Below, piece after piece: positions 26,402 through 36,500 of a stretch of DNA of 64,000 bases. The notes beneath the pieces were generated by a model. The model worked only from the letters and a program-made list of their open reading frames with translations. It was not told the DNA's origin and did not search any database. A program made the position numbers and the translations under genes. Source of the DNA: Anaerolineae bacterium (lineage in GTDB: Bacteria > Chloroflexota > Anaerolineae > Aggregatilineales > Phototrophicaceae). Location: NCBI GenBank assembly GCA_025055175.1, contig JANWYT010000028.1:1-64000 (forward strand). The letters run 5' to 3'. Each line of letters begins with the position of its first letter. The stretch's first letter is position 1.

Positions 26402-27934
26402 CTAATTGCTGGGGGCTTGACAGTCAGCTAGCGGATTGGCGTAAATTGCGCCATCAGGGACGGTCAGCAGCGGCGGCACGTCAGCCAGGTTGTAGTGCTG
26501 CGCGTCAGCTTCCGTCAACAGCAGGTGGGCCGCGCGCGGCACAGCAGGTTTGTCTAGCCCTTGCAGCAGGCTAATCCCCAGACCAGGCGGCACAGACAGC
26601 AGCAGGCCCGTCTGCCCGTCGAAGTCGCGTAGGTAAAAGCCGGAGACGCTTAAAGTGTTACACCAGGGATTAGCTTCGGGCTGATAGGCCATCACCTGAG
26701 CCAGCGGCTCGCGCCAGCGCGCCACAGCCCGCTGCGCCTGCCCGCTGGCGTTAGAAGCGAAGAGCTGGAACTGTTCGATAGTCACGGGCAGCGCTAGGAT
26801 CATGCTCAGGCTGAGGGCGTAAATCAGGGCGCGGTGCTGTAAGCCCACCCATATCATAGCTGAGAGCAGCAAGTGCGGCGCCAGCACGCGATAATCATGC
26901 CCGCTGGTCACCTGGTGCAGCGCCAGGATGAGCAGGCTCACGCCGCCCAAGTTGAACAGGTGGAACAAAGCCTCGTCGTTCCAGCAACGGTGGCGCGCGC
27001 CACTCAGCCAAGCCCAGGCCATGACCATCAGGATGCCTCCGATTTGCAAACGCTGAGCGACGGCCTGGCCATAACGGACATCGACCAGCAAGCCCAAGCT
27101 GTGGACGACGTAGGCTAGAACCCCCGCAAGGCCGCCGAGTTGGTTAGTCTCCAGGTACAAGGCGCGATACGATGGGTAGGGGGCGGCGCTGCTATCTTGG
27201 AGTAAGGCCAGGCCTATCGTGAGCGCAATAGCCAGTACCGCAGTCAGCACTGCCTTGTCCCAACGCCAGGGACGCCAAGCCAGCCAGAACAGCGGGAGGC
27301 TGAAGATTCCCCAAGTGGGACGCCACAGCGACCCAAGCACGATCAGGCCCAGCATGAGCAGAAACAGCCCTCTGGGCAGCGGCAGAGCGTCGCTGGCTCG
27401 GGTGCGGCGCAGCAGTACAACGAAGCCTCCCGCCAGGGCGATTGCTAGGGCGAAGTGAGCTGTCTCTTGCATGGATGCCCCCCACGACAGCTGCAAGGGC
27501 AGGAAGAGCGTCAGCAGGATCATCGCAGGCAGGATTTGGGCAGGCTTCGGGCGCACCCAAGCAGCATAAAGGGCCATCGCCAGCCCGTAAAAGGCTAAGT
27601 TGACCAGAACTATCCCCGCCAGCGGCCAGCCCAGCAGGCGCGCTATCAGCCCGTAAGTGATAGGGACAAACGCTCCCCATGAGTAAAAGCGCGACCAGGC
27701 GGCAGCAGCAGGCTGCTCATTGAAAGTGTAGTAGCCTCCCTCCAGGCCAACTTGAGCGAAGGTGGCCGCCTGATGCCAGTAGAGGACTTCATCGCTCCAG
27801 TGGGGCGCAGCTTGCAACGCAGCTTGCAGCGGCAGGCCCATCCAACCCAGCACCACGCTTTGCAGCACGACGAAGAAGCCCAGAGGAGCGAGCGTCACCA
27901 TCAGCCAGGGCAAGACGCGGCGCACGTGGTTCAC
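26402..27934 (-). CDS. Multi-pass membrane protein, GT-C glycosyltransferase-like
   Basis: A 510-residue protein with about ten helices. The first outer loop contains PHWSDEVLYWHQAATFAQVG, an Asp-Glu motif like that of GT-C enzymes, followed by a Gly/Tyr-rich stretch (LEGGYYTFNEQPAAA). The C-terminal 150 residues look like an outer globular domain. The start is taken as GTG at 27934, which overlaps the stop of the preceding epimerase gene by four bases (GTGA); an earlier in-frame ATG would lie inside that gene. Sugar substrate unknown. Confidence 0.68.
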   Translation of the reverse strand: MNHVRRVLPWLMVTLAPLGFFVVLQSVVLGWMGLPLQAALQAAPHWSDEVLYWHQAATFAQVGLEGGYYTFNEQPAAAAWSRFYSWGAFVPITYGLIARLLGWPLAGIVLVNLAFYGLAMALYAAWVRPKPAQILPAMILLTLFLPLQLSWGASMQETAHFALAIALAGGFVVLLRRTRASDALPLPRGLFLLMLGLIVLGSLWRPTWGIFSLPLFWLAWRPWRWDKAVLTAVLAIALTIGLALLQDSSAAPYPSYRALYLETNQLGGLAGVLAYVVHSLGLLVDVRYGQAVAQRLQIGGILMVMAWAWLSGARHRCWNDEALFHLFNLGGVSLLILALHQVTSGHDYRVLAPHLLLSAMIWVGLQHRALIYALSLSMILALPVTIEQFQLFASNASGQAQRAVARWREPLAQVMAYQPEANPWCNTLSVSGFYLRDFDGQTGLLLSVPPGLGISLLQGLDKPAVPRAAHLLLTEADAQHYNLADVPPLLTVPDGAIYANPLADCQAPSN

Positions 27935-28842
27935 CTCAGCAAATCGCGTACAGCGTCGGCCAGCTTGGGGAAGCGCCACTCATAGCCTACGTCCATCGCC
28001 AGCATGGACGGACGCACGCGCTGGCTGAACAGCACCGCGTCGGCCAGCTCGCCCACCACGAGGCGCATAGCCCAGCGCGGCACGGGCAGCGTTGCAGGGC
28101 GACCCAAATGCTGGCGCAGCAAAGTCATCAGCTCAGCGTTGGTGGCTGGCTCTAGGCCGACGATGTTGAGCGGCCCATAGGCCATCTGAGCCGTGAGCAA
28201 GGCCAGGGTGCTGTAGCTCATGTCCTCGTGATGAATCCAGGGTATCCACTGCCGACCATCACCCAAGTGACGCACACCGAGCTGCGCCGCCAAGCGCAGC
28301 GTGGGCAGCGCTCCGCCTTCGGCGTCCAGCACAATCCCAATGCGCAGCGTGCAGACGCGCACGCCCATCGCCGAGACTGGCCCGACGGCGGCTTCCCAGC
28401 GGCGACATACTTCAGCGCGCCAATCGAAGCCGCAGGGACTGAACTCTGTCAGCTCAGCGCCACCTCCTTCGCCGTAGTAGCCAACGGCAGAAGCTTGTAG
28501 CAGCACTTTAGGGCGCGCTTTAGCCTGCTGCACTGCCTGGACAACGGCAGAAGCGGCGTCCAGGCGGCTTTGTAAGACGCGGCGCTTGTGGTTCTGCGTC
28601 CACAGACTAGCGGCAGGATTTTCGCCGGCCAGATTGATGATGGCTGTGTCAGCCTCAATCAGGTCATGCCAGCCTGTCGCGCTGCGGCCATCCCAGGGGT
28701 GTAGGCGCACAGCAGGTGGCAAGCGGCCCTCGTGCTTCGATGGATCGCGCGAGAGGACGATGACTTCATGGCCAGCTTTCAGCAGGACGGGGGCGAGGCG
28801 GCGGCCAATCTGGCCCGTGCCTCCGGTGATGATAACGCGCAT
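27931..28842 (-). CDS. TIGR01777-type NAD-dependent epimerase (YfcH/SulA-like)
   Basis: A 303-residue extended-SDR protein. The nucleotide-binding motif is ITGGTGQIGRRLAPVLLKAG, followed by LSRDPSK and the family signatures LAGENPAASLWT, LQASAVGYYG and PWIHHEDM. The C-terminal DUF1731 region contains PRWAMRLVVGELADAVLFSQR and ends with a conserved hydrophobic helix. The family resembles sugar epimerases, yet its substrate is not settled. The ATG at 28842 begins exactly at MRVIITGG. It lies four bases downstream of a secreted-protein gene and is coupled to the GT-C-like gene. Confidence 0.88.
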   Translation of the reverse strand: MRVIITGGTGQIGRRLAPVLLKAGHEVIVLSRDPSKHEGRLPPAVRLHPWDGRSATGWHDLIEADTAIINLAGENPAASLWTQNHKRRVLQSRLDAASAVVQAVQQAKARPKVLLQASAVGYYGEGGGAELTEFSPCGFDWRAEVCRRWEAAVGPVSAMGVRVCTLRIGIVLDAEGGALPTLRLAAQLGVRHLGDGRQWIPWIHHEDMSYSTLALLTAQMAYGPLNIVGLEPATNAELMTLLRQHLGRPATLPVPRWAMRLVVGELADAVLFSQRVRPSMLAMDVGYEWRFPKLADAVRDLLR

Positions 28843-28846
28843 AGAT

Positions 28847-30775
28847 TCAACGTCTTTCCAGGTGTTGACGGGCGAGTTGCCCCCAGAGCGTGGCGGGATG
28901 TTCGCTCCACAGGACATAGTAGCCGCCTATAGCCAGCGGACGATTGCCAGAGATGTCCCACAAATAGGCGCGCAAGTAAGCATCGGCCAGCGGGTAGGCC
29001 GCTTCGCTGCTGCGATTAGCTAGGTTATCCAACAGATTGCGCGCGCGCACCGCATCATTTTCCACCAATAGAGCGCGGCGCACGCTGAGTGGGATGACGG
29101 GCGGCACGCTGGCTGAGCCTAGCATTGGCTCAGCGGGTCTGAGTGGCGCCTCGGCGCGGTAGAAGCCCTCGCGCGTCGGCACGAACAGCCATTCGCTCGC
29201 GCCAATGATGTCAAAGCGTACCGCCAAGCGTTCCGCACGGCCTACTTCGCGGACAGAGCGCACACTGCTCACCGTCAGGAAGACCTCGTTGAGCTGCTCT
29301 GCCAGGTCGCCGTCCGTGCGCAGCTCCAGGAGGTTGAAATAGCGCGCCAGCACACCGTCCACGTCGCAGATGGCCGTCTGTGGATCGCCGTGCGCCACAA
29401 TGACTGCTTCGCATACATCTAGTGCCGTGCTTGCGCCGCTGCTCAGAGCATCCACGATAGCTTGACGTTGGACTTCCAGGACAGGTGGTAAATCGCGCAA
29501 CTCATCCAGCAGACGGCGAGCTAAGCCGAGCTGGCCATCCAGCACGTGGAGCATGGCCAGAGTCAAGCGAGCGCGTGAGCTGTTATATGGTTCATTCGGG
29601 AAAGCTAGCAGCGCCGACTCGACGACGCCCACCGCATTAGCAGGCGACATGGCAAACAGCGGCTCGCGGCTCAGCAACAGACAACCCAAGCTGTCGGCGC
29701 GCTGGAAGTCGCCTTCGACAACGGTTTGACGGTAAAAATTAGCGCGAAAAGACCAGCGCACAGCGCGTTCAGCGTTGCACTGCCAGGACGGCGCTTCGCT
29801 CTCTGGACGCACTTCGATGGCGCGCAGGGCGACCTCATCGCTCAGCCATTCAATGCGCGCTGTGCGAATTTGATTGCCAGGCAGGACGAGATCGATGAGC
29901 TGGTTGTTGCGCACCCCCACGATGAACAAGCGCTGGCCCAGCGGATCATCTTCATCCACCAGCAACGCCACTTCATCCGAACTATCGCCGCTTAGGTCTT
30001 GCAAGCGCACAATTTCCTGGCGCGTAGCGTTGAACGGCACAGCGGGCCAATCGCGCGGCGGAGTCAGCAAGCGCAGGCCACTAGGCGTCCCCAGGGCCAG
30101 AGCAACTTCCTCGTAGAGGACGTTGATCCCATCGTCGTCGTAAGCCCGCAAGACCAGCAGAGCGTCGGGTCGCGCGTCGCCATTGAAATTGGCGCTGAAG
30201 ATGGAAGCTTGTAACGCGCCTTGCTCCAGGCTGGTCGCGCCATCGGGCAGGCTTACCAGGGCTGCCTGAACCAACGGATACAGGAAGGGGCGCATTTGGA
30301 CTGTTCCGAGCGGGGCAGCGCGCATGAGGTCGAAGATGGCCTGGGCGCGGTTCAAGTCTCGTGGGGCATCAGGGAAGCGCACGGACAGTTCGTGCAGCAT
30401 GAGTTCCAGGGCTAGGCGTGCCTCTGGACGCGAGGCGGAATAAGTCGGCTCGCTTAGGTCGCGCACGCGCTCTGCGACGACCTCCAAAAGTTCAGGCTCG
30501 AACCACTGGCGCAGAGCAAAATTGCCCTGTGGCGCGCCTGGCAGCGGAGGAACGGGCGTTGGCGGCTGATAGCTGAAAGGTGTAGCTGTAACGAACAGCG
30601 CAGGATCAGCCGTCGGACGTTGAGCAGGCGTGCCGAGGACGGGCGCAGGGCTGGGTTGTGGGCTTGCGAACGGATTAGGCGATGGCGTGTTGGTGGCGAA
30701 TTGAGCCAGCGCTCCACTGCTGAGCAGAGTCAGGGTCAGCGCCAAAGGGGTTAGACGTCGGAAGAAGGGCAACAT
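28847..30775 (-). CDS. Large secreted protein with helical repeats
   Basis: A 642-residue protein with a signal peptide (LTPLALTLTLLSSGALAQ) followed by a low-complexity Thr/Ser/Pro linker to about residue 75. The rest mixes beta-rich segments (an FG-GAP/VCBS-like stretch, NFNGDARPDALLVLRAYDDDG, and LQDLSGDSSDEVALLVDEDD) with TPR-like helices (LTLAMLHVLDGQLGLARRLLDEL). The Asp-rich strands could bind calcium. No catalytic motif is seen. A TATAAT box lies 40 bases upstream on the minus strand and AGAGAGGA supports the start. It heads a transcript with the epimerase and two membrane proteins. Confidence 0.72.
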   Translation of the reverse strand: MLPFFRRLTPLALTLTLLSSGALAQFATNTPSPNPFASPQPSPAPVLGTPAQRPTADPALFVTATPFSYQPPTPVPPLPGAPQGNFALRQWFEPELLEVVAERVRDLSEPTYSASRPEARLALELMLHELSVRFPDAPRDLNRAQAIFDLMRAAPLGTVQMRPFLYPLVQAALVSLPDGATSLEQGALQASIFSANFNGDARPDALLVLRAYDDDGINVLYEEVALALGTPSGLRLLTPPRDWPAVPFNATRQEIVRLQDLSGDSSDEVALLVDEDDPLGQRLFIVGVRNNQLIDLVLPGNQIRTARIEWLSDEVALRAIEVRPESEAPSWQCNAERAVRWSFRANFYRQTVVEGDFQRADSLGCLLLSREPLFAMSPANAVGVVESALLAFPNEPYNSSRARLTLAMLHVLDGQLGLARRLLDELRDLPPVLEVQRQAIVDALSSGASTALDVCEAVIVAHGDPQTAICDVDGVLARYFNLLELRTDGDLAEQLNEVFLTVSSVRSVREVGRAERLAVRFDIIGASEWLFVPTREGFYRAEAPLRPAEPMLGSASVPPVIPLSVRRALLVENDAVRARNLLDNLANRSSEAAYPLADAYLRAYLWDISGNRPLAIGGYYVLWSEHPATLWGQLARQHLERR

Positions 30776-30815
30776 CAGGTGCGTTCCTCTCTATGGGCGC
30801 ACAATCTGCGGCTCA

Positions 30816-31808
30816 TTATACCCTATCGGCGTAGCCGTTGGGGTGCGTCTTGTGCCACCTCCAGGCGCTCGCGATGATCTTCTCCAGGTCGTCAAATTCC
30901 GCTTCCCAGCCCAGCTCGCGCTGAATGCGTTGGCTATCGGCCACTAGCACTGGCAGATCGCCGGCACGACGCGGGCCAACGACAGCTGGAATAGGATGAC
31001 CTGTCACCTTGCGCGCCGCTTCGATGACCTGCCGCACGCTGTAGCCGCTGCCACTGCCCAGGTTGTAGACGCGGCTGCGTCCATCCTCCAGCGCTTGCAG
31101 GGCCAGCAAATGTGCGCTGGCCAAGTCCATGACGTGGACGTAGTCGCGGATACACGTGCCGTCGGGGGTGTCGTAGTCGTCGCCGTAGATGGTGATGTGA
31201 TCGCGCTGGCCCAGGGCCACTTGCAGCACTAGTGGGATGAGGTGCGTCTCAGGGTGATGGTCTTCGCCGATTGTGCCGTCGGGGTGCGCGCCGCAGGCGT
31301 TGAAATAGCGCAGACAAGCGTAGCGCAGGCCATAGAGTCGCTCCATCCAATGCAGCATACGCTCACCCCAGAACTTGGTCTCGCCGTAGACGCTGCCAGG
31401 GATGAGCGGTTCATCTTCGTTGATAGGGATACGCTGAGGCGCGTCGAACAGATTAGCAGTGGACGATAGGATGAAGCGTTCAACCTTGTGAGCTGTGGCG
31501 ACTTCCAATAGGTTCATCGTGGCCAGCACGTTGTCGTGCAAATATTTGAAAGGGCGCTCCATGCTCTCTCCCACCATGATATGGGAAGCAAAGTGCAGAA
31601 TACCGTCGTAGGGCGCACCTGCGAAGGCCCGCTGAACAGCTTCTTTGTCCAGCAGATCACCGACGATGAGCTGAGCGCGCACGTCCACAGCTGCCCGATG
31701 ACCTGCCGTCAGGCTATCGAAAACTGCCACTTCGTGGCCCTGCTCGACCAGCAAGCGCGTGACGTGACTGCCGATGTACCCTGCTCCACCTGTGACCAGC
31801 AGGCGCAT
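30816..31808 (-). CDS. galE: UDP-glucose 4-epimerase
   Basis: A 330-residue enzyme of standard GalE length. The NAD site is [21 protein letters not shown], the catalytic Ser/Thr-Tyr-Lys set is SSTANLF and YGETK, and later motifs ([39 protein letters not shown]) are diagnostic. It interconverts UDP-glucose and UDP-galactose for envelope polysaccharide. GAAAGGA supports the ATG. The gene is monocistronic; an extended -10 lies upstream. Confidence 0.96.
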   Translation of the reverse strand: MRLLVTGGAGYIGSHVTRLLVEQGHEVAVFDSLTAGHRAAVDVRAQLIVGDLLDKEAVQRAFAGAPYDGILHFASHIMVGESMERPFKYLHDNVLATMNLLEVATAHKVERFILSSTANLFDAPQRIPINEDEPLIPGSVYGETKFWGERMLHWMERLYGLRYACLRYFNACGAHPDGTIGEDHHPETHLIPLVLQVALGQRDHITIYGDDYDTPDGTCIRDYVHVMDLASAHLLALQALEDGRSRVYNLGSGSGYSVRQVIEAARKVTGHPIPAVVGPRRAGDLPVLVADSQRIQRELGWEAEFDDLEKIIASAWRWHKTHPNGYADRV

Positions 31809-31842
31809 AGATTCGTCCTTTCTGTGCGGTTAATAGAGGGCT

Positions 31843-31851
31843 ATTGTAGCA
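31843..31851 (-). promoter_or_regulatory. Extended -10 promoter of galE
   Basis: On the minus strand TGCTACAAT fits TGnTAnnnT and lies 35 bases upstream of the galE start. It overlaps the stop-side spacer of the upstream permease gene, suggesting that galE has its own promoter. Confidence 0.5.
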
Positions 31852-31854
31852 GAC

Positions 31855-32607
31855 TCAGACCAGTAGACGCAGGCCGCTCAGCAACAGCAGGCCTAGCACC
31901 AGTTTGCGGTAGACACGCTCGTTCAGGTGGCGGATTAGGCGCAGGCCCAGGGCCATGCTCAGCAGAGCCAGCGGCACACAGACCAAAGCTAGGCTGATGA
32001 CCTGCGGCGTCAGGTTGCCATCGATGAAGTGAGCGACTGAGGTGAGCAGGCTCATCATCGTGGCGAAGACCTGCAAATTGGCGCGGAAGGTACGAGACGG
32101 CCAATGTCTGCCTGCGCCGTAGACGACGGCTGGCGGGCCAAAGATGTTGTATGCCCCGCCAAACAAGCCCGCCAATAGCCCCAGCGGCACAGCCCAGCGC
32201 TTGCCCCAGGGCAAATCTTCGGCTTGCAGGCGCGCGCGAAGCAGGGTTTCGTACAGCACATAACCCACGATCAACAAGCCCAGAACGCGCACCAGCAAGC
32301 GCTGATCCAGGCGCTGCACGAAGAAAATACCCACAGGCACAGCCAGCGCCGCCGAGAGGGTCAGAGGGGCAATATCGCGCCAGCGGAAGAAACGCCAACT
32401 GTGGGCCACCAGCAGCGGGCGCAGCGACAAAGCCAGCAGCGCCACCAGCGGCGTTGAGATCGTCGGCGGCACTTGAGCCACTGAGAGCAGCGGCATAGCC
32501 ACCAGCGCAAAGCCGAAGCCCACTAGGCTTTGGGTGAACGTGGCGAAGGTAACAATCAGGACGACGAGCCATTCCACGAGCAGAGCAATTCCCTTGCGAC
32601 AGAGCAT
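31855..32607 (-). CDS. TauE/SafE family membrane transporter
   Basis: A 250-residue protein with about eight membrane helices in two related halves. The first half begins LIVTFATFTQSLVGFGFALVAMPL, the second has GLLAGLFGGAYNIFGPPAVVY; both are typical of TauE/SafE (sulfite/sulfonate or organic-acid exporters). In bacteria it is often near sulfur metabolism genes, but none are adjacent here. The substrate is therefore open. Confidence 0.85.
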   Translation of the reverse strand: MLCRKGIALLVEWLVVLIVTFATFTQSLVGFGFALVAMPLLSVAQVPPTISTPLVALLALSLRPLLVAHSWRFFRWRDIAPLTLSAALAVPVGIFFVQRLDQRLLVRVLGLLIVGYVLYETLLRARLQAEDLPWGKRWAVPLGLLAGLFGGAYNIFGPPAVVYGAGRHWPSRTFRANLQVFATMMSLLTSVAHFIDGNLTPQVISLALVCVPLALLSMALGLRLIRHLNERVYRKLVLGLLLLSGLRLLV

Positions 32608-32696
32608 GGCTTAGATTGCGCTCATTGTACCTGAGACGTGGATAAAAATGGCGTACAATGCATGGTAGACGACATCTTCAGCACCGTGAGCCACCT

Positions 32697-33347
32697 ATGA
32701 CCCCGCCTCATGAACTCTTGCGCCAACTCCGCCTGGCCTTGCAAGCCGACGACCTGTCCACTGCCCTGGACTGCTTGCGCGCGCTCATCGCTCAAGCCGA
32801 AGCGCGCGAAGACTGGAGCGCCGCTGCACGTCATCTGGGCAATCTGGCGCTGCTGCATTACCGCACGGGTCAGCCTGAACAGGCCATCTGGGCTTTTGAG
32901 CATGGCCTAGAGCGAGCGCGGCAAGCCCAAGACCCTCACACCGAAAATGGCCTGTTGGGCAATCTGGGCAACGTCTTGCGCGAGGTCAAGCGTTACGACG
33001 AGGCCCTCAAGGCGCTGAATGGGGCGCTGCTGCTGGCACAAATGCTGGGCGACGCGCGCGGACGCGGCTTGTGGCTGAGCAACTTGGGCTTGCTCTACGA
33101 TGAGTTAGGTCAGCACGCCCTGGCTTACGATATGCACCAGCAAGCCCTCAAGATCGCCGAACAGCTCCATGACCTGCCTCAGCAGGCTGCACGTACCTAT
33201 CACCTAGCTCTGTGCGCCCTGGCCCTGGGCCAATCGGAGGCAGCGCAGCTTATGCGCAGCGCGGCGCAGCTCTACAGCCAGTTGGGCCATCAGCAACAAG
33301 CCCAGAAGATTCGACGACAGGCCCGCCGTCTGACCTACGATGAATAG
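32697..33347 (+). CDS. Tetratricopeptide repeat protein
   Basis: A 216-residue cytoplasmic protein made of about five TPR units (for example WSAAARHLGNLALLHYRTG, GLLGNLGNVLREVKRYDEA, GLWLSNLGLLYDELGQHALA). TPRs mediate protein contacts; no other domain is present. The ATG at 32697 begins at MTPPHELLRQL. It is divergent from the TauE-type gene. Confidence 0.82.
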   Translation: MTPPHELLRQLRLALQADDLSTALDCLRALIAQAEAREDWSAAARHLGNLALLHYRTGQPEQAIWAFEHGLERARQAQDPHTENGLLGNLGNVLREVKRYDEALKALNGALLLAQMLGDARGRGLWLSNLGLLYDELGQHALAYDMHQQALKIAEQLHDLPQQAARTYHLALCALALGQSEAAQLMRSAAQLYSQLGHQQQAQKIRRQARRLTYDE

Positions 33348-33409
33348 CTAGAATGCTGCTCTGGGAGCAGGCGAGCAATTTTGCGCCAAAGCGCAGGAGG
33401 GAAAATAGC

Positions 33410-33442
33410 GATGAGTGTGACCTATCTCAGGTTACACTCATC
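33410..33442. promoter_or_regulatory. 14-bp inverted repeat upstream of nifJ, candidate operator
   Basis: GATGAGTGTGACCT and AGGTTACACTCATC face each other around a five-base ATCTC spacer, with one G-T mismatch. It lies 73 bases before nifJ. There is no T run after it, so an operator is more likely than a terminator. A further half-site-like AGTGTGAAC is at about 33480. Confidence 0.55.
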
Positions 33443-33514
33443 ACTACTTAGATTGCTCCGATGGAGGGACAATGAAAGCAAGTGTGAACCGTTCATATCG
33501 GGAGCATCCGCCAC

Positions 33515-36500
33515 ATGACTCAGCGAGAGATGATTACTATAGACGCGAACGAAGTCGTCGCGCGCGTCGCCTACAAAGTGAGCGAGGTCATCGCTATTTA
33601 CCCCATCACGCCATCGTCGCCGATGGGCGAATGGGCGGATGAATGGGCTAGCAAAGCCGAAACTAACATCTGGGGGACGACACCCCAGGTCATTGAAATG
33701 CAGAGCGAGGGCGGCGCCGCCGGCGCCATTCATGGGGCGCTGCAAGCCGGCGCGTTGGCGACGACCTTCACTGCTTCGCAGGGCCTGCTGCTGATGATCC
33801 CCAACATGTACAAAATCGCTGGCGAACTGACGCCCACCGTCTTTCACATTGCTGCCCGCTCGCTGGCTGCTCAGGGGTTGAGTATCTTTGGCGATCACAG
33901 CGATGTGATGGCCGCGCGCAGCACGGGTTGGATCATGCTGTCCTCGGCTTCCGTCCAGGAAGCTCAGGACATGGCCCTCATTGCTCACAGCGCCACGCTC
34001 AGGGCGCGCCTGCCCATCCTACATTTCTTCGATGGCTTCCGCACCTCGCACGAGGTCAACAAGATTGAGCTGCTGACTGATGAAGATATCGCTAGCCTCA
34101 TCGACAATGCGCTGATCGCTCAGCACCGCGCCCGCGCTCTCTCGCCCGATCATCCCGTCATTCGTGGCACAGCCCAGAACCCCGATGTTTACTTCCAAGC
34201 GCGCGAGACAGTCAATCCCTTCTATGCCAACGCGCCGCGCGTGCTGGCCGAGACAATGGCCGCCTTTGAGCGACTCACGGGGCGGCGCTACCTGCCTTAT
34301 CAATACGAAGGCGCGCCCGACGCGGAGCGCGTCATCGTCATCATGGGCAGCGGCGCCGAGACGGCGGACGAGACCGCCAAATTCTTGAACGCTCAGGGCG
34401 AGAGGGTCGGCGTCGTCAAGGTGCGCATGTTCCGCCCCTTCGATTTGCGCGGCTTCGTGGCCAGCCTGCCCACCAGCGTGAAGAAGATCGCCGTTTTGGA
34501 TCGCACCAAAGAGCCAGGCGGCGCCGGCGAACCTATGTACCAAGATGTCGTGACTGCGCTCGTGGAAGAATGGGTGCAAGGCCCGCTGCCTCAGGTCGTG
34601 GGTGGTCGCTACGGCTTGTCGTCCAAAGAATTCACCCCAGCGATGGTCAAGGCCGTCTACGACAACCTGGCTCAGGATCGGCCCAAGAATCACTTCACTG
34701 TCGGCATTAACGACGACCTGAGCTTCACCTCATTGGATTACGACCCCAGCTTCAGCATTGAGTCGCCCAATACGGTGCGCGCCCTGTTCTATGGCCTGGG
34801 CGCCGATGGCACAGTGAGCGCGAACAAGAACAGCATCAAGATCATCGGCGAAGACACGCCCAACTATGCGCAGGGCTACTTCGTCTACGACTCGAAGAAG
34901 TCGGGCAGCATGACTATCTCGCATTTGCGCTTTGGCCCGCAGCACATCCGCGCGCCCTACCTCATCAGCCAGGCCAATTTCATCGCTTGCCACCAGCCCA
35001 TCTTCATCGAACAATACGACATGCTGCGCGATGCTATGCCTGGCGGCGTCTTCCTGCTGAACACCACCAGCTCCGCCGACCGCGTCTGGGATACGCTGCC
35101 GCGCCAAGCTCAGGAACACATCATCAACAAGGGCCTGCGCTTCTTCGTGATCGACGCCTACAAGATTGCTCGCCAAGTGGGCATGGGCAACCGTATCAAC
35201 ACGATCATGCAAGTGTGCTTCTTCGCCATCAGTGGCGTGCTGCCCCAAGAAGAAGCCATCGAAGCTATCAAGAAGTCTATTATCAAGACTTACGGCAAGA
35301 AAGGCGAAGAGATCGTCGCCTTCAACCTGCGCGCCGTCGACGAGACGTTGCAAAACCTGTACGAGGTCGCCGTCCCACAGACGGTCACTAGCGCGAGAGG
35401 TTTGCGTCCGCTGATGACGCCTGACGCTCCAGACTTCGTTCGCAACGTCTTGGGCGAGATGAGCGCGCGGCGTGGCGACCTCATCCCCGTCAGCGCCTTG
35501 CCCAACGATGGCACATACCCCAGCGGCACGACGCAGTACGAGAAGCGCGACCTGGCCAGCGAAATTCCCGTCTGGGATCCCAACGTCTGCATTCAGTGCG
35601 GCAAATGTGCGATGGTCTGCCCTCATGCCGTCATCCGCATTAAGGCCTATGAGCCTGCTGCCCTACAAGGCGCGCCTGAAGGCTTCCAGGCTGTCGCGGC
35701 CAAAGACACGGAATGGCAAGGCCTGCAGTACACCATCCAGGTTTCGCCGCTGGATTGCACCGGCTGCGGCATTTGTGTCGATGTCTGCCCGGCCAAGAAC
35801 AAATCGGCGGTCAACCAGAAAGCCATCAACATGCGGCCGATTGGCGACATCCGTGAGCGCGAAGTGAGTCGCTGGGACTTCTTCCTCAGCATTCCTGACA
35901 TGGACAGACGGCAGATCAAGGTCGGCACAATCCGTCAGCAGCAGGTACAGCGCCCCTTGTTCGAGTTCAGCGGCGCATGCGCTGGCTGCGGCGAGACGCC
36001 TTACCTCAAGCTGGTCTCCCAGTTATTCGGAGATCGCGCTATCATCGCCAACGCGACGGGCTGCTCGTCTATCTACGGTGGCAATCTGCCCACCACCCCC
36101 TGGGCCAAAGACGCTAGCGGGCGCGGGCCAGCCTGGGCTAACTCGCTGTTCGAAGATAACGCCGAATTTGGCCTGGGTATGCGCGCAGCCATTGACCAGC
36201 ACGCTCAATTCGCCAGCGAACTGCTACAACGCCTGAGCGCGGAGCTGGGCAGCGAGTTAGTGGACGCGCTGCTGCACGCCGATCAACACGATGAAGCTGG
36301 CATTTACGAACAGCGCGAGCGCGTGGCCATCCTGAAAGACAAGCTAGCAACGCTCAGCTCGCCCGAAGCGACCCTGCTGCTGCCCCTGGCTGATTACCTG
36401 GTCAAGAAGGATGTTTGGATCATCGGCGGTGACGGCTGGGCCTACGACATCGACTTTGGCGGTTTGGATCATGTGCTAGCCAGCGGGCGCGACGTCAACA

